Shown here piece after piece: positions 1 through 7,674 of a stretch of 17,320 nt of DNA. Source of the stretch: JADJEI01 sp035328465 (GTDB lineage Bacteria; Bacteroidota; Ignavibacteria; Ignavibacteriales; Ignavibacteriaceae); NCBI GenBank assembly GCA_035328465.1, contig DAOLIQ010000070.1, positions 1-17,320 on the forward strand. The letters are read 5' to 3'. A model generated the notes under the pieces. That model made no database searches. It was not told the origin of the DNA and worked only from the letters and a program-made list of their open reading frames with translations. The position numbers and the translations under genes are program-made. Each line of letters begins with the position of its first letter. Positions within the stretch are counted from its first letter, which is position 1.

Positions 1-1
1 T

Positions 2-511
2 TTAATCCCAAAGGTCTTTTATTTCATCAATTATGATGATGAAGTCATTGTACCCGTTATAATTATTGCAATTGGAGTTTATATCCTCCTTCATAAAAGA
101 GGTGAAACGACTGGTAACTCTCAAACTTATAAGGGATTTTTTACCCGAACTACTACAACAAACCTAAACAGAGTTGATGATGTAGCCATCTTTGGAGGGG
201 GCAATAAGGTAATCCTCAGCGATCATTTTGAAGGAGGCAGTGTTACATCGCTTTTCGGTGGTTCCGAAATTGATCTTAGCCAATGCAAACTTGCCGAAGG
301 GAATAATTTTATTGATTTGATCGCTGTTTTTGGCGGCAGTACTTTTATTGTACCGCAGGATTGGAATGTGACGTTGGATGTCCTTCCTCTCTTTGGCGGC
401 TTCAGTAATAAAATCGTAAGACATCCGAGTGTGGTTATAGACAGTAGTCGCAGACTCATAATTAAAGGCATAGTACTTTTTGGCGGCGGTGAGATTAAAG
501 CAAGATATTAA
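2..511 (+). CDS. LiaF-like membrane protein, C-terminal part (5' end outside window)
   Basis: The frame is open from the first bases and ends with TAA at 509-511, so the N-terminus lies upstream of the window. The visible 169 residues begin with the end of a hydrophobic segment (about residues 16-31, followed by HKR). A linker and a soluble domain with five FGG motifs follow, at about residues 64, 85, 110, 131 and 160 (spacings 21, 25, 21 and 29). A membrane anchor followed by FGG-rich short strands is typical of the LiaF / 'cell wall-active antibiotics response' C-terminal family, whose best-known member modulates a two-component system sensing envelope stress. The gene lies 17 bases ahead of a LytS-like kinase and a LytTR regulator, which fits a role as their membrane partner. 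That role is inferred; the family call rests on pattern recognition. Confidence 0.75.
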   Translation, partial: LIPKVFYFINYDDEVIVPVIIIAIGVYILLHKRGETTGNSQTYKGFFTRTTTTNLNRVDDVAIFGGGNKVILSDHFEGGSVTSLFGGSEIDLSQCKLAEGNNFIDLIAVFGGSTFIVPQDWNVTLDVLPLFGGFSNKIVRHPSVVIDSSRRLIIKGIVLFGGGEIKARY

Positions 512-528
512 TCGCCGCCTATAAAACT

Positions 529-1584
529 ATGAACAGCCATCCGATTCTGAGTGATGTTAAAAATATAATCATCTACATAGTGGCATGGTTATTTGTTTCA
601 ATTTTTTATTTTCTTTTAATAACATTCAGTTTAAATATCAACTACACACTTGCGCTTGCGGATAGTTTTGTTTTTAATTTTCTTCTTGCTGTCATTGGAT
701 TAAGTTTTTGGTATCCAGCCCGTTTCATTTCGTTCGATGAAAAAATATATAAAGTAATAATTAACCATTTAGTCAGTTCTATTTTTTCAACTGTCGTTTG
801 GTTGAGTCTTGGATACTTTTTAATAAAATTGATTTTAAATGATGATAAAGATTACGTCCCATTTTTCGGAGGTTCTATTGCATGGAGGTTTCTTATTGGT
901 ATTCTTTTCTATTTTGTCATTACTTCGTTTTATTATCTGATAGGTTATTCGGCAAATCTTAGAGAAAAAGTTGTTAAAGAAGCAGAACTAAAAAATTTAA
1001 TCACACACGCCGAATTGAGAACACTAAAATTCCAGATAAACCCTCATTTCATTTTTAATAGTTTAAACTCTATGAGTGCATTGACTGATATTGATCCAGT
1101 ACGTGCTAAACAAATGATAATTAAACTGGCAGACTTTTTAAGATATACACTCGCAAATAACGATCAACAAAAAAACTCACTCAGCGAAGAATTAAAAAAT
1201 ATCAGACTGTATCTCGATATTGAAAAAGTCAGGTTTGAGGATAAGTTTGAATACGTAGAAGAGTTTGATCCTGAGTGCGGCAGAGTTGAAATACCGAGCA
1301 TGATATTACAGCCTATTTTTGAAAATGCAATAAAGCACGCAGTCTATGAAACGCTTGATAAAATTTTAATAAAACTAACCTGCAGCAGACGTGAAAATTA
1401 TTTAGTAATTTCAATCAGCAATAACTTTGAAGGCGAGTCGCATAAGAAAGGTGCAGGTGTCGGATTAAAAAATATAAAAGAAAGATTAGACTTGATTTAT
1501 CAGCAGGAAAACTTGCTTGAAGTAAAAAGAGAAAATGGTAAATTTATAGTGAACATTTATATTCCATTAAAAAATAATTCGTGA
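529..1584 (+). CDS. LytS/YehU-family sensor histidine kinase
   Basis: An inner-membrane kinase of the His_kinase (PF06580) type, 351 residues. Four hydrophobic stretches (about 12-35, 45-62, 80-104 and 118-140) form the membrane part, and a short helical linker leads to the phospho-acceptor motif NPHFIFNSLN with H173. The ATPase domain has an N-box (LQPIFENAIKH, N266) and a glycine-rich G-box (GAGVGLKNIKERL, about 308-320). It has no recognisable extracellular sensor domain, as is common in this family, where sensing often uses the membrane helices or a partner protein. The LiaF-like gene just upstream could be that partner. The cognate regulator follows 70 bases later. The ATG has no clear Shine-Dalgarno sequence, but it is the only start that gives the complete first helix. 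Confidence 0.93.
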   Translation: MNSHPILSDVKNIIIYIVAWLFVSIFYFLLITFSLNINYTLALADSFVFNFLLAVIGLSFWYPARFISFDEKIYKVIINHLVSSIFSTVVWLSLGYFLIKLILNDDKDYVPFFGGSIAWRFLIGILFYFVITSFYYLIGYSANLREKVVKEAELKNLITHAELRTLKFQINPHFIFNSLNSMSALTDIDPVRAKQMIIKLADFLRYTLANNDQQKNSLSEELKNIRLYLDIEKVRFEDKFEYVEEFDPECGRVEIPSMILQPIFENAIKHAVYETLDKILIKLTCSRRENYLVISISNNFEGESHKKGAGVGLKNIKERLDLIYQQENLLEVKRENGKFIVNIYIPLKNNS

Positions 1585-1654
1585 GAATACAGGTAATCCG
1601 TGACAACACATTTTACTGCTGATTTCACTAATTAACGATAATTCAGGAAAGATT

Positions 1655-2401
1655 ATGAGCGACAAAATAAAAACAATAATAATTGACGATGAAACGCTGG
1701 CAAGGCAGATAACCAAAAAATATCTTTCCACCCATTCGGAAATTGAAATAATTGCAGAATGTTCAAATGGATTCGACGCTATAAAAAAAATTAACGAAGA
1801 AAAACCCGATTTAATTTTCCTCGATATTCAAATGCCTAAACTAACTGGTTTCGAAATGCTTGAGCTTCTCGAAAATCATCCTGTAATAATTTTTACAACC
1901 GCTTATGATAATTATGCCATCAAAGCCTTCGAAGTGAATGCCGCCGATTATTTATTAAAACCATTTCCGCAGGATAGATTTGAGGAGGCTTTGAAGAAAG
2001 CAAAAATTAATCTTCAGGATAAAATTTCCTACCAACACACAATTCAAAACATTATCCATCATAACGAAAAGAAAATTGAAAAGCTCGAAAGAGTAGTAAT
2101 TAAAGACGGTACAAAGATCACTATCCTCCCCCTCGACCAAATCAGGTGGATTGAAGCACAGGACGATTATGTCCAGATATACACAGACAATTCAAAATAC
2201 TTAAAGAAAAAAACTATGAAGTATTTTGAGAAATATCTTAACGCCAATTTTATCCGCGTACATCGCTCATACATTATAAATGTTGATTATATTAAACAAC
2301 TCGAAATGCAGTCTAACGAAGCCTACAAAATAATTCTGAAGAATGATGTTCAGCTCCCTGTAAGTAAAACTGGGTTGAACAGACTTAAAACCCTTTTATG
2401 A
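1655..2401 (+). CDS. LytTR-family response regulator
   Basis: A cytoplasmic transcription factor of 248 residues. The N-terminal receiver domain (about 5-115) has the acidic pair D11/D12, the phosphorylation site D57 in LIFLDIQMP, the T81/T82 switch residues and K102 in LLKPF. The C-terminal half (about 145-245) is a LytTR DNA-binding domain, with the characteristic IRWIEAQDDYVQIYT and FIRVHRSYIINVDYI segments. The start has a good ribosome-binding site, AGGAAAG, a few bases upstream. It should be phosphorylated by the histidine kinase encoded immediately before it, and the LiaF-like/kinase/regulator order suggests a single operon. Target genes cannot be read from the sequence; autoregulation is possible, but the operon promoter is outside the window. 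Confidence 0.95.
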   Translation: MSDKIKTIIIDDETLARQITKKYLSTHSEIEIIAECSNGFDAIKKINEEKPDLIFLDIQMPKLTGFEMLELLENHPVIIFTTAYDNYAIKAFEVNAADYLLKPFPQDRFEEALKKAKINLQDKISYQHTIQNIIHHNEKKIEKLERVVIKDGTKITILPLDQIRWIEAQDDYVQIYTDNSKYLKKKTMKYFEKYLNANFIRVHRSYIINVDYIKQLEMQSNEAYKIILKNDVQLPVSKTGLNRLKTLL

Positions 2402-2423
2402 AATTTCAAGAGACGTCTTATCA

Positions 2424-3161
2424 TTATAGAACTTTCTCTGCAGTAAAGAACTTTTCAGGGAATTTATTTATTACTGTATATCCAATTAATCTGGCAGCCT
2501 CTTCATAAGTTGTCAAACCTGTGTTCACCACCAAATGATAGAGGTGGGGATTTTCAATTTCCTTGTAATAATTTGACTTCACATAATTCTTACGTGAATT
2601 ATCTTCTCGATTAATAAATTCCAACGCTTCCGTTTCATTCATCGAATACTGTTTCATGATTTTCTGCACGCGATTTTCTAATGGGGCAACAAGTCTTATG
2701 TGAAAAGTATTCGAAAGTTTAGCGGTGATAACATTAGAAGCTCTTCCAACAATTACAACGTTCCCCATCCTTGCAAGCTGGAGAATTGTTTCAGTGGTTT
2801 TATGAAGCAATGTCCACTTCGATGGATGAATTCCAAGCAGTTCATTTACGACGGAAGAAATGTTGCTGTACTTATCCTCTTTCATAAATTCGCTTAATTG
2901 TCTGGGAAGGTTATGATCTTCTAAAACTTTTTCGATGAGTAGTTTATCAAAAAATGTCCACTCGCAGGATTTATCTTTAGTAGCTTCCTGCAAATAGGCG
3001 ATAAGATGTTGACTAACAAACCCTGCCCCTGCTCCGGTCTCCCGCGAAATTGTTATACAGGGACAACTCGAATTAATTTTATTAAACTTTAATTCTCCAG
3101 AATGTTGTGAATGGGCTTCAATATAACGACGGCATTTTTCGTAAGCACCTAAAGTTAACAT
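2424..3161 (-). CDS. Cytidylate kinase-like P-loop protein
   Basis: A soluble 245-residue protein resembling the Cytidylate_kin2 group of nucleotide kinases. The signature ITISRETGAGAGFVS lies at about residues 36-50. It replaces the classical Walker A lysine motif with a glycine-rich loop, as is usual in this group. A second typical segment, VVIVGRASNVIT, lies at about 135-146, followed by HIRLVAP and an arginine-rich lid-like region (about 164-191). The roughly 30-residue N-terminal extension is not part of the core. The start is well supported by AAAGGAG eight bases upstream on the minus strand. The gene converges on the response regulator with only 22 bases between stops. The true substrate is unknown: the family is named by similarity and is separate from the housekeeping Cmk. 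It may share a transcript with the PLP enzyme upstream, 118 bases away. Confidence 0.85.
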   Translation of the reverse strand: MLTLGAYEKCRRYIEAHSQHSGELKFNKINSSCPCITISRETGAGAGFVSQHLIAYLQEATKDKSCEWTFFDKLLIEKVLEDHNLPRQLSEFMKEDKYSNISSVVNELLGIHPSKWTLLHKTTETILQLARMGNVVIVGRASNVITAKLSNTFHIRLVAPLENRVQKIMKQYSMNETEALEFINREDNSRKNYVKSNYYKEIENPHLYHLVVNTGLTTYEEAARLIGYTVINKFPEKFFTAEKVL

Positions 3162-3244
3162 GGCAAAAACTCCTTTCAGTTTTGATAATTAACCAAAGGA
3201 CAAAAAAAATTCACCTGTAATTTAAATTTGTTTCGGAAAGATTC

Positions 3245-3269
3245 AAGTTTAGTTGATAAATCAAAACTT
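3245..3269. repeat. Short inverted repeat between two minus-strand genes
   Basis: AAGTT at 3245-3249 pairs with AACTT at 3265-3269, and inside it TTGAT pairs with ATCAA across two bases, leaving a three-base bulge on one side. It lies 11 bases downstream of the PLP-enzyme stop on the minus strand. No T-run follows on that strand, so it is a poor intrinsic terminator. It could be an mRNA 3' hairpin or an operator for the cytidylate-kinase-like gene. In AT-rich DNA such a small repeat may also be chance. Confidence 0.3.
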
Positions 3270-3279
3270 TTGCTTTTTA

Positions 3280-4755
3280 CTAATCTGAAATTTCAAACCA
3301 CCGTTTAATTATTTTTGAATGCTCACTTTCTCTTAAAATATTTTTGAATTCATTTTTATGTAAATCATATTGATAATCTTTCTCCCACACAGAAATATTC
3401 TTTACAATCTGGTTAATACTGTTTGCAATGAAATAAATTTCTTCGTTAGTCATAGTGGGATGAATGGAGAGCCTCACCCACCCCGGTTTTTCAGACAGAT
3501 CACCCTGATTAATTTTCTCAGTAATATTATGCGATTGCTCGGGAGTAACATGCAGTAAATAATGTCCGTAAGTTCCGGCACAGGAACACCCTCCTCTAAC
3601 CTGCACTCCGAAACGGTCATTCAGTAACTTCACGATTAAATTGTAGTGAATGTTATCTGCATAAAATGAAATCGCACCAAGTCTGTCTTCTATATTATCG
3701 GCTAAAATATGAAGTCCAGGTATTTTTCTTAACTCTGCAAAAGTAATTTTTACAAGTTCATTTTCTCGTTTACGCAATTTCTCGACAGTCATTTTTTCTT
3801 TTAACTGAACGCACAAAGCAGCTCTAATTGTTTGCAGGAAAGCTGGTGTGCCCCCATCTTCACGAAGCTCAATGTTAGAAACAAATTTATGCTGCCCCCA
3901 TGGATTTGTCCAGTCAACCGTTCCACCACCGGGATTGTCAGGAATTTTATTTTTATAAAGTTTTGAATCAAAAATCAATATGCCCGAAGTTCCTGGTCCG
4001 CCAAGAAATTTATGAGGAGAGAAAAATATTGCATCTAATTTCTCTAATGGATCTGCTGGATGCATATCAATATTCACGTAAGGAGCTGCACAAGCAAAAT
4101 CAATAAAACAATAGCCACCATTTTGATGCATCAACTTCGCCAGTTTGTAATAAGGGGGGATTACTCCGGTAACATTCGAAGCGGCAGTAAACGAACCAAT
4201 TTTTAATTTTCGAGATTTATATTTTTCAAGTTGAATTTTAAAATCATCAATGTCAACACAACCCTCTTTATCAGGTGCAATAACCACAACATCAGCAATA
4301 GACTCAAGCCATGTTGTTTGGTTAGAATGATGCTCCATGTGAGTGGTAAACACTACCGGTTTTAATTCGTCCGGTAGACGAATGAAATCCTTCAACTGTT
4401 CGGGAACGCGCAGCCCTAATATTCTGATAAACTTATTTATCATCGCTGTCATTCCTGAACCAGCAGAAATAATTACATCATCCTTTGATGCATTGCAGTG
4501 CTTTTTAATAATCTCTTGGGCAAGATGATAGGATTGAGTCATCAGTGTTCCTGTTTCACTTGCTTCCGAATGTGTGTTGCCCACAAAAGGGCCGAACAAC
4601 TGACACATTTTTTCTTCAATTGGTTTGTAAAGTCTTCCGCTTGCAATCCAGTCTGCATATATTAATTTTTGAATCCCATAGACGGTTTCAAACGTTTGAT
4701 TGCAGCCAACTATATTTTCTCTAAATGGACGGAAATATTCTTCGAGTGAACTCAT
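3280..4755 (-). CDS. Class V PLP-dependent aminotransferase / cysteine desulfurase-like enzyme
   Basis: A 491-residue fold-type I PLP enzyme. The cofactor lysine is K249 in SPHKFLGGPGTSG. The PLP-nitrogen aspartate is probably D219 in CFIDFACAAP, and H142/H143 in MEHHSN match the ring-stacking region. Near the C-terminus RGGCSCAGTYGHYL (C390, C392) resembles the SufS/CsdA active-site loop RxGxHCA, with two cysteines. It is about 80 residues longer than typical SufS, with extra segments at 113-135 and at the C-terminus. No SufE, SufU, NifU or other Fe-S gene is adjacent, so housekeeping Fe-S assembly is not indicated. It may be a desulfurase or lyase acting on another substrate. The gene is divergent from the sugar kinase across a 130-base AT-rich spacer. 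Confidence 0.88.
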   Translation of the reverse strand: MSSLEEYFRPFRENIVGCNQTFETVYGIQKLIYADWIASGRLYKPIEEKMCQLFGPFVGNTHSEASETGTLMTQSYHLAQEIIKKHCNASKDDVIISAGSGMTAMINKFIRILGLRVPEQLKDFIRLPDELKPVVFTTHMEHHSNQTTWLESIADVVVIAPDKEGCVDIDDFKIQLEKYKSRKLKIGSFTAASNVTGVIPPYYKLAKLMHQNGGYCFIDFACAAPYVNIDMHPADPLEKLDAIFFSPHKFLGGPGTSGILIFDSKLYKNKIPDNPGGGTVDWTNPWGQHKFVSNIELREDGGTPAFLQTIRAALCVQLKEKMTVEKLRKRENELVKITFAELRKIPGLHILADNIEDRLGAISFYADNIHYNLIVKLLNDRFGVQVRGGCSCAGTYGHYLLHVTPEQSHNITEKINQGDLSEKPGWVRLSIHPTMTNEEIYFIANSINQIVKNISVWEKDYQYDLHKNEFKNILRESEHSKIIKRWFEISD

Positions 4756-4771
4756 AATAAACCTTAGTTAT

Positions 4772-4799
4772 TTTGGTGCAAAATAAAGAAATAATTTTG
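4772..4799 (+). promoter_or_regulatory. Candidate Bacteroidota-type promoter for the kinase-permease genes
   Basis: TAATTTTG at 4792-4799 fits the Bacteroidota -7 consensus TAnnTTTG exactly, and TTTG at 4772-4775 could serve as the -33 element. The 16-base spacer is shorter than the usual 19-21, and AT-rich DNA produces such matches by chance, so this is a weak call. The site lies 86 bases before the sugar-kinase ATG. Confidence 0.25.
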
Positions 4800-4885
4800 T
4801 TTGGAGAAGATTAAAGATTTTTATAAACTTTTCAATTAGTAATGATTTTCTCTATTTTTATTTTGTAAAACAAAGTCAGTAAAAA

Positions 4886-5821
4886 ATGAAATCAATAATT
4901 GCAATAGACAGCGGCGGCTCAAAATCAAAATGTGCTCTATTCGATCTCAAAGGAGAAACTATTTTCGAGGTTGCGGGTTCAGCTGCAAATATTTTAGCTG
5001 GTGAAACTAAAAAAACTGCTGCTGATTTATTTCATCTAATCGAACGATGTATTGATAAATACAATTTGGCGGATGAAGAAATTGAAGCAATCATTATTGG
5101 TGCGGCTGGTGCTGGCAGGAAACATCAGGCTGATAGCTTTCGAAAAGGATTAATTGATTATTTACTTTCAAAGAGGAAATCATTTAAAAATATTTTTATA
5201 GAAAGCGATATTAGAATTGCCCTCGAAGGAGCGCACAGGGGAAAACCCGGCGCTGTATTGATTGCCGGCACAGGTTCAATCTTTGCTGTAAAGGAAAATG
5301 ATGATGACTTTTTTACTCTCGGCGGTTATGGAAGAATTATTGGAGATGAAGGTGGTGGTTATTCAATTGCAAGAAAAACATTAAATATTTTTTCCAAACA
5401 GATTGACGGCGTAATTCCCAAAAGTCATCTGTTTGAATTTTTAAAAGATGAATTGTTAGTTGAATTTAGAAACCCACTGATTGATTTAGTTTATTCAAAT
5501 GATTTTAATATCGCTCAGCTTGCCAAAGTAATAATCACTGTTTACAACAAAGATGATCACGTACGAAAAATTATTAATGACGAATCTGATGCGCTGGTCA
5601 AGCTTGTCGAAGCGGTCATCAACAAAACCGGAAACAATAATCTGAATCTCTGCTTAATGGGCGGCTTGCTTGAAAATGAAAATATTTATTCAAACATGGT
5701 ACGGCAAAAAATTATGTACAATTTTCCCGAAGTTAAAATTCAAACACCTCTCTCCTCTGCTTTGGAGGGGGCATTTATTCTTGCCCAAAATTACCTCTCA
5801 AAAATTTCCGGAAGTAAATGA
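4886..5821 (+). CDS. N-acetylglucosamine/N-acetylmuramic acid kinase-like (BadF/BadG/BcrA/BcrD family)
   Basis: A 311-residue cytoplasmic ASKHA-fold sugar kinase that would phosphorylate an N-acetylhexosamine with ATP. The phosphate-1 motif is IIAIDSGGSKSKCALFD (4-20, D8). The connecting region has ESDIRIAL (106-113), with D108 in the usual catalytic-base position. The phosphate-2 motif is LIAGTGS (125-131), and GGYGRIIGDEGGGYSIA (146-162) is highly typical of GlcNAc kinases. The adenosine motif CLMGGLL lies near 256-262. The stop codon overlaps the start of an AmpG-like permease (ATGA at 5818-5821), which implies translational coupling and a joint role in recycling cell-wall sugars. From sequence alone I cannot tell GlcNAc from MurNAc specificity, or rule out a dual-specificity MurK-like enzyme. 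Confidence 0.9.
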   Translation: MKSIIAIDSGGSKSKCALFDLKGETIFEVAGSAANILAGETKKTAADLFHLIERCIDKYNLADEEIEAIIIGAAGAGRKHQADSFRKGLIDYLLSKRKSFKNIFIESDIRIALEGAHRGKPGAVLIAGTGSIFAVKENDDDFFTLGGYGRIIGDEGGGYSIARKTLNIFSKQIDGVIPKSHLFEFLKDELLVEFRNPLIDLVYSNDFNIAQLAKVIITVYNKDDHVRKIINDESDALVKLVEAVINKTGNNNLNLCLMGGLLENENIYSNMVRQKIMYNFPEVKIQTPLSSALEGAFILAQNYLSKISGSK

Positions 5822-7098
5822 TAGATAATAACTCTCTTAAAGCGTGGAGCTGGATTCCCTTCTTATATTTTGCCGAAGGGCTTCCCTACGTGCTTGCAAT
5901 GAGTGTTTCTGTTATTCTTTATAAGAGGCTCGGGATTTCCAATACAGATATTGCTCTTTATACAAGCTGGCTTTATCTGCCATGGGTGATCAAACCGCTT
6001 TGGAGTCCGCTTGTGGATATGCTGAAATCCAAACGCACGTGGATTTTGTCTATGCAGTTTATCATAGCTGTTCTGCTCGCTGCTATTGCGTTCACAATTC
6101 CCTCCTCCTCATTTTTTCAGATAACACTGGCGATTTTCTGGCTGCTTGCATTTGCTTCTGCAACACACGACATCGCCGCTGATGGTTTTTACATGCTTGC
6201 ACTCACTCCCCACGAGCAATCTTTATTTGTTGGAGTGCGGACTTTGTTTTATCGAATCGCTAATATTGCCGGGCAGGGGTTGCTTGTTATACTTGCAGGA
6301 AGTCTTGAAACCTCTTTTAATGATTTAAGTTTTGCATGGTCAGTTGTCTTTATGATCATCAGCGGAATATTTTTCATCTTATTTGTCTATCAAATGTTTA
6401 TTCTTCCCAAACCCACTGTAGAATTAATTTCCGATGATAGTGTTTCGGCACATACTAAAAATAATTTTATTGAACCTTTCGCAGAGTTTTTTCAGAAGAA
6501 GAATATCTTTTTAATTATTTCTTTTATACTGGTTTATCGTTTGGGTGAATCGCAGTTGGTAAAACTTGCTTCCCCATTTCTGCTTGATAAGCAAATCGTC
6601 GGCGGTCTTGGGCTTTCGACTACAGAAGTTGGATTTGTTTACGGCACTGCCGGAATTATTTCGCTAACAGTTGGCGGTTTGCTTGGCGGGGTTGCAGTGG
6701 CTCGAAACGGATTGAAACATTGGCTCTGGTGGATGCTCATTGCAATTAATCTCCCTGATCTTTTTTATGTTTATCTCGCTTATTCGCAGACTTCAAATTT
6801 TGTTTTGATAAATCTATGTGTGATCGTTGAGCAATTTGGTTACGGTTTCGGATTCACTGCTTTTCTGATGTATCTGATTTATATCTCTGAAGGGAAATAT
6901 AAAACATCGAGTTATGCAATAGCAACAGGCTTTATGGCGCTTGGAATGATGCTGCCGGGAATGATCAGCGGTTGGATACAACAGCATTTAGGTTATCAGT
7001 TATTCTTTATCTGGGTTTGTGTTTCCACCCTCCCCGCTTTTATTATTGCCCGATTCATAAAAATTGACGCTGAATTTGGTAAGAAGAATTCTAAATAA
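5818..7098 (+). CDS. AmpG-like MFS permease
   Basis: A 426-residue inner-membrane transporter with about 12 hydrophobic helices. The N-terminus has the hallmark FLYFAEGLPYVLAMS stretch and, after it, the SWLYLPWVIKPLWSPLVD loop, both characteristic of AmpG-like members of the major facilitator superfamily. The family carries anhydro-muropeptides or other cell-wall fragments into the cytoplasm. The start ATG overlaps the TGA of the upstream sugar kinase, so the two are almost certainly co-transcribed and probably translationally coupled. Import followed by phosphorylation of the amino sugar is a reasonable model. No anhydromuropeptide amidase, NagZ-like glucosaminidase or AnmK is present nearby, so other steps would have to be encoded elsewhere. 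AmpG-like proteins also include uncharacterised transporters, so the substrate is inferred. Confidence 0.88.
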   Translation: MIDNNSLKAWSWIPFLYFAEGLPYVLAMSVSVILYKRLGISNTDIALYTSWLYLPWVIKPLWSPLVDMLKSKRTWILSMQFIIAVLLAAIAFTIPSSSFFQITLAIFWLLAFASATHDIAADGFYMLALTPHEQSLFVGVRTLFYRIANIAGQGLLVILAGSLETSFNDLSFAWSVVFMIISGIFFILFVYQMFILPKPTVELISDDSVSAHTKNNFIEPFAEFFQKKNIFLIISFILVYRLGESQLVKLASPFLLDKQIVGGLGLSTTEVGFVYGTAGIISLTVGGLLGGVAVARNGLKHWLWWMLIAINLPDLFYVYLAYSQTSNFVLINLCVIVEQFGYGFGFTAFLMYLIYISEGKYKTSSYAIATGFMALGMMLPGMISGWIQQHLGYQLFFIWVCVSTLPAFIIARFIKIDAEFGKKNSK

Positions 7099-7114
7099 TT
7101 TATGAAAGAACTAT

Positions 7115-7408
7115 ATGAAACATTTCGTTGTAATCATTAAATATAAAACCAACCCTGAAGTGATGGACAAGCTGCGGCCGAAACACAGGCATTATCTGCA
7201 AAAAGGTTATGGAGAAAAATTGCTGCTTGTTTCAGGACCACAGCCAACACGGCAAGGGGGAGTAGTTATTTGCAGAGCAAATTCCTTAGAGGATATTAAA
7301 TTATTTTTTAATTCTGATCCCTATAAAATTGCTGATGCAGCTGAATATGAATTTATTGAATTCACTCCCGTAAGTCATCAGAAGTTTTTAGCAGAGTGGC
7401 TGAGTTGA
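7115..7408 (+). CDS. YciI-like (YCII-related) domain protein
   Basis: A small cytoplasmic protein of 97 residues with a dimeric ferredoxin-like fold expected from its family. Recognisable features are the RPKHRHYL segment (21-28; H24 and H26 lie where the family keeps its conserved histidine), the SGPQ turn (40-43) and the NSDPYKIADAAEYEFIEF segment (66-83), equivalent to the usual DPFxxAGL motif. The family is widespread and its biochemical roles are mostly unknown. The gene starts 16 bases after the permease stop, so it may be read on the same mRNA, but no functional link to sugar recycling is evident. A nearby ATG at 7102 is out of frame. Confidence 0.85.
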   Translation: MKHFVVIIKYKTNPEVMDKLRPKHRHYLQKGYGEKLLLVSGPQPTRQGGVVICRANSLEDIKLFFNSDPYKIADAAEYEFIEFTPVSHQKFLAEWLS

Positions 7409-7569
7409 ATTATTATTACCCCAACAGAACGGACTGGAGTGTTTTATAGAGAGTGCAAATTGTAATTATTTATCCATCTAACACATTTATAAAATCAGAG
7501 CGCGAAAACTTCAACATAAAAACAACGCTTGACAGTAAACTAAAAAAATATTCGGAAAAATTCCAACCC

Positions 7570-7643
7570 CTCGGTGTTTCTCTGTGTCTTCTCGGTGGAA
7601 CTCTGTGTAAGGACTCTAAATCCGTATCACTGAGAAACACAGA
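7570..7643. repeat. Degenerate ~10-base tandem repeat with inverted partner
   Basis: Four consecutive units of 10 or 11 bases run from 7570 to 7610: CTCGGTGTTT, CTCTGTGTCTT, CTCGGTGGAA, CTCTGTGTAA. They follow a CTCnGTG pattern. Downstream, 7628-7643 is an inverted copy of 7571-7586 (14 of 16 bases match), so the transcript could form a long-loop hairpin. The element sits in the 266-base interval between convergent genes (YciI-like stop at 7408, outer-membrane protein stop at 7675). That interval otherwise holds only a 70-codon open frame (7453-7665) without family resemblance. From memory, similar 'CTCTGTG' strings occur as dispersed intergenic repeats in various bacteria; copy number here cannot be tested from one window. 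No T-run follows, so it is not an obvious terminator. Confidence 0.6.
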
Positions 7644-7674
7644 TTGTACTTTTCAGAAGTCATAGCTCAAATCA

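Noticed and set aside
2411..2418. AGACGTCT palindrome between the convergent regulator and kinase-like genes
   Set aside because: It has no loop or T-run and is too short to call as a terminator or operator.
2424..3161. Missing Walker A lysine as evidence of an inactive kinase
   Set aside because: The glycine-rich loop without lysine is, as far as I know, normal for the cytidylate-kinase-like family, so it is not unusual here.
7453..7665. 70-codon open frame in the repeat-bearing interval
   Set aside because: It has no family resemblance, its 3' half is simply the translation of the degenerate repeat, there is no clear ribosome-binding site, and the interval is explained by the repeat.
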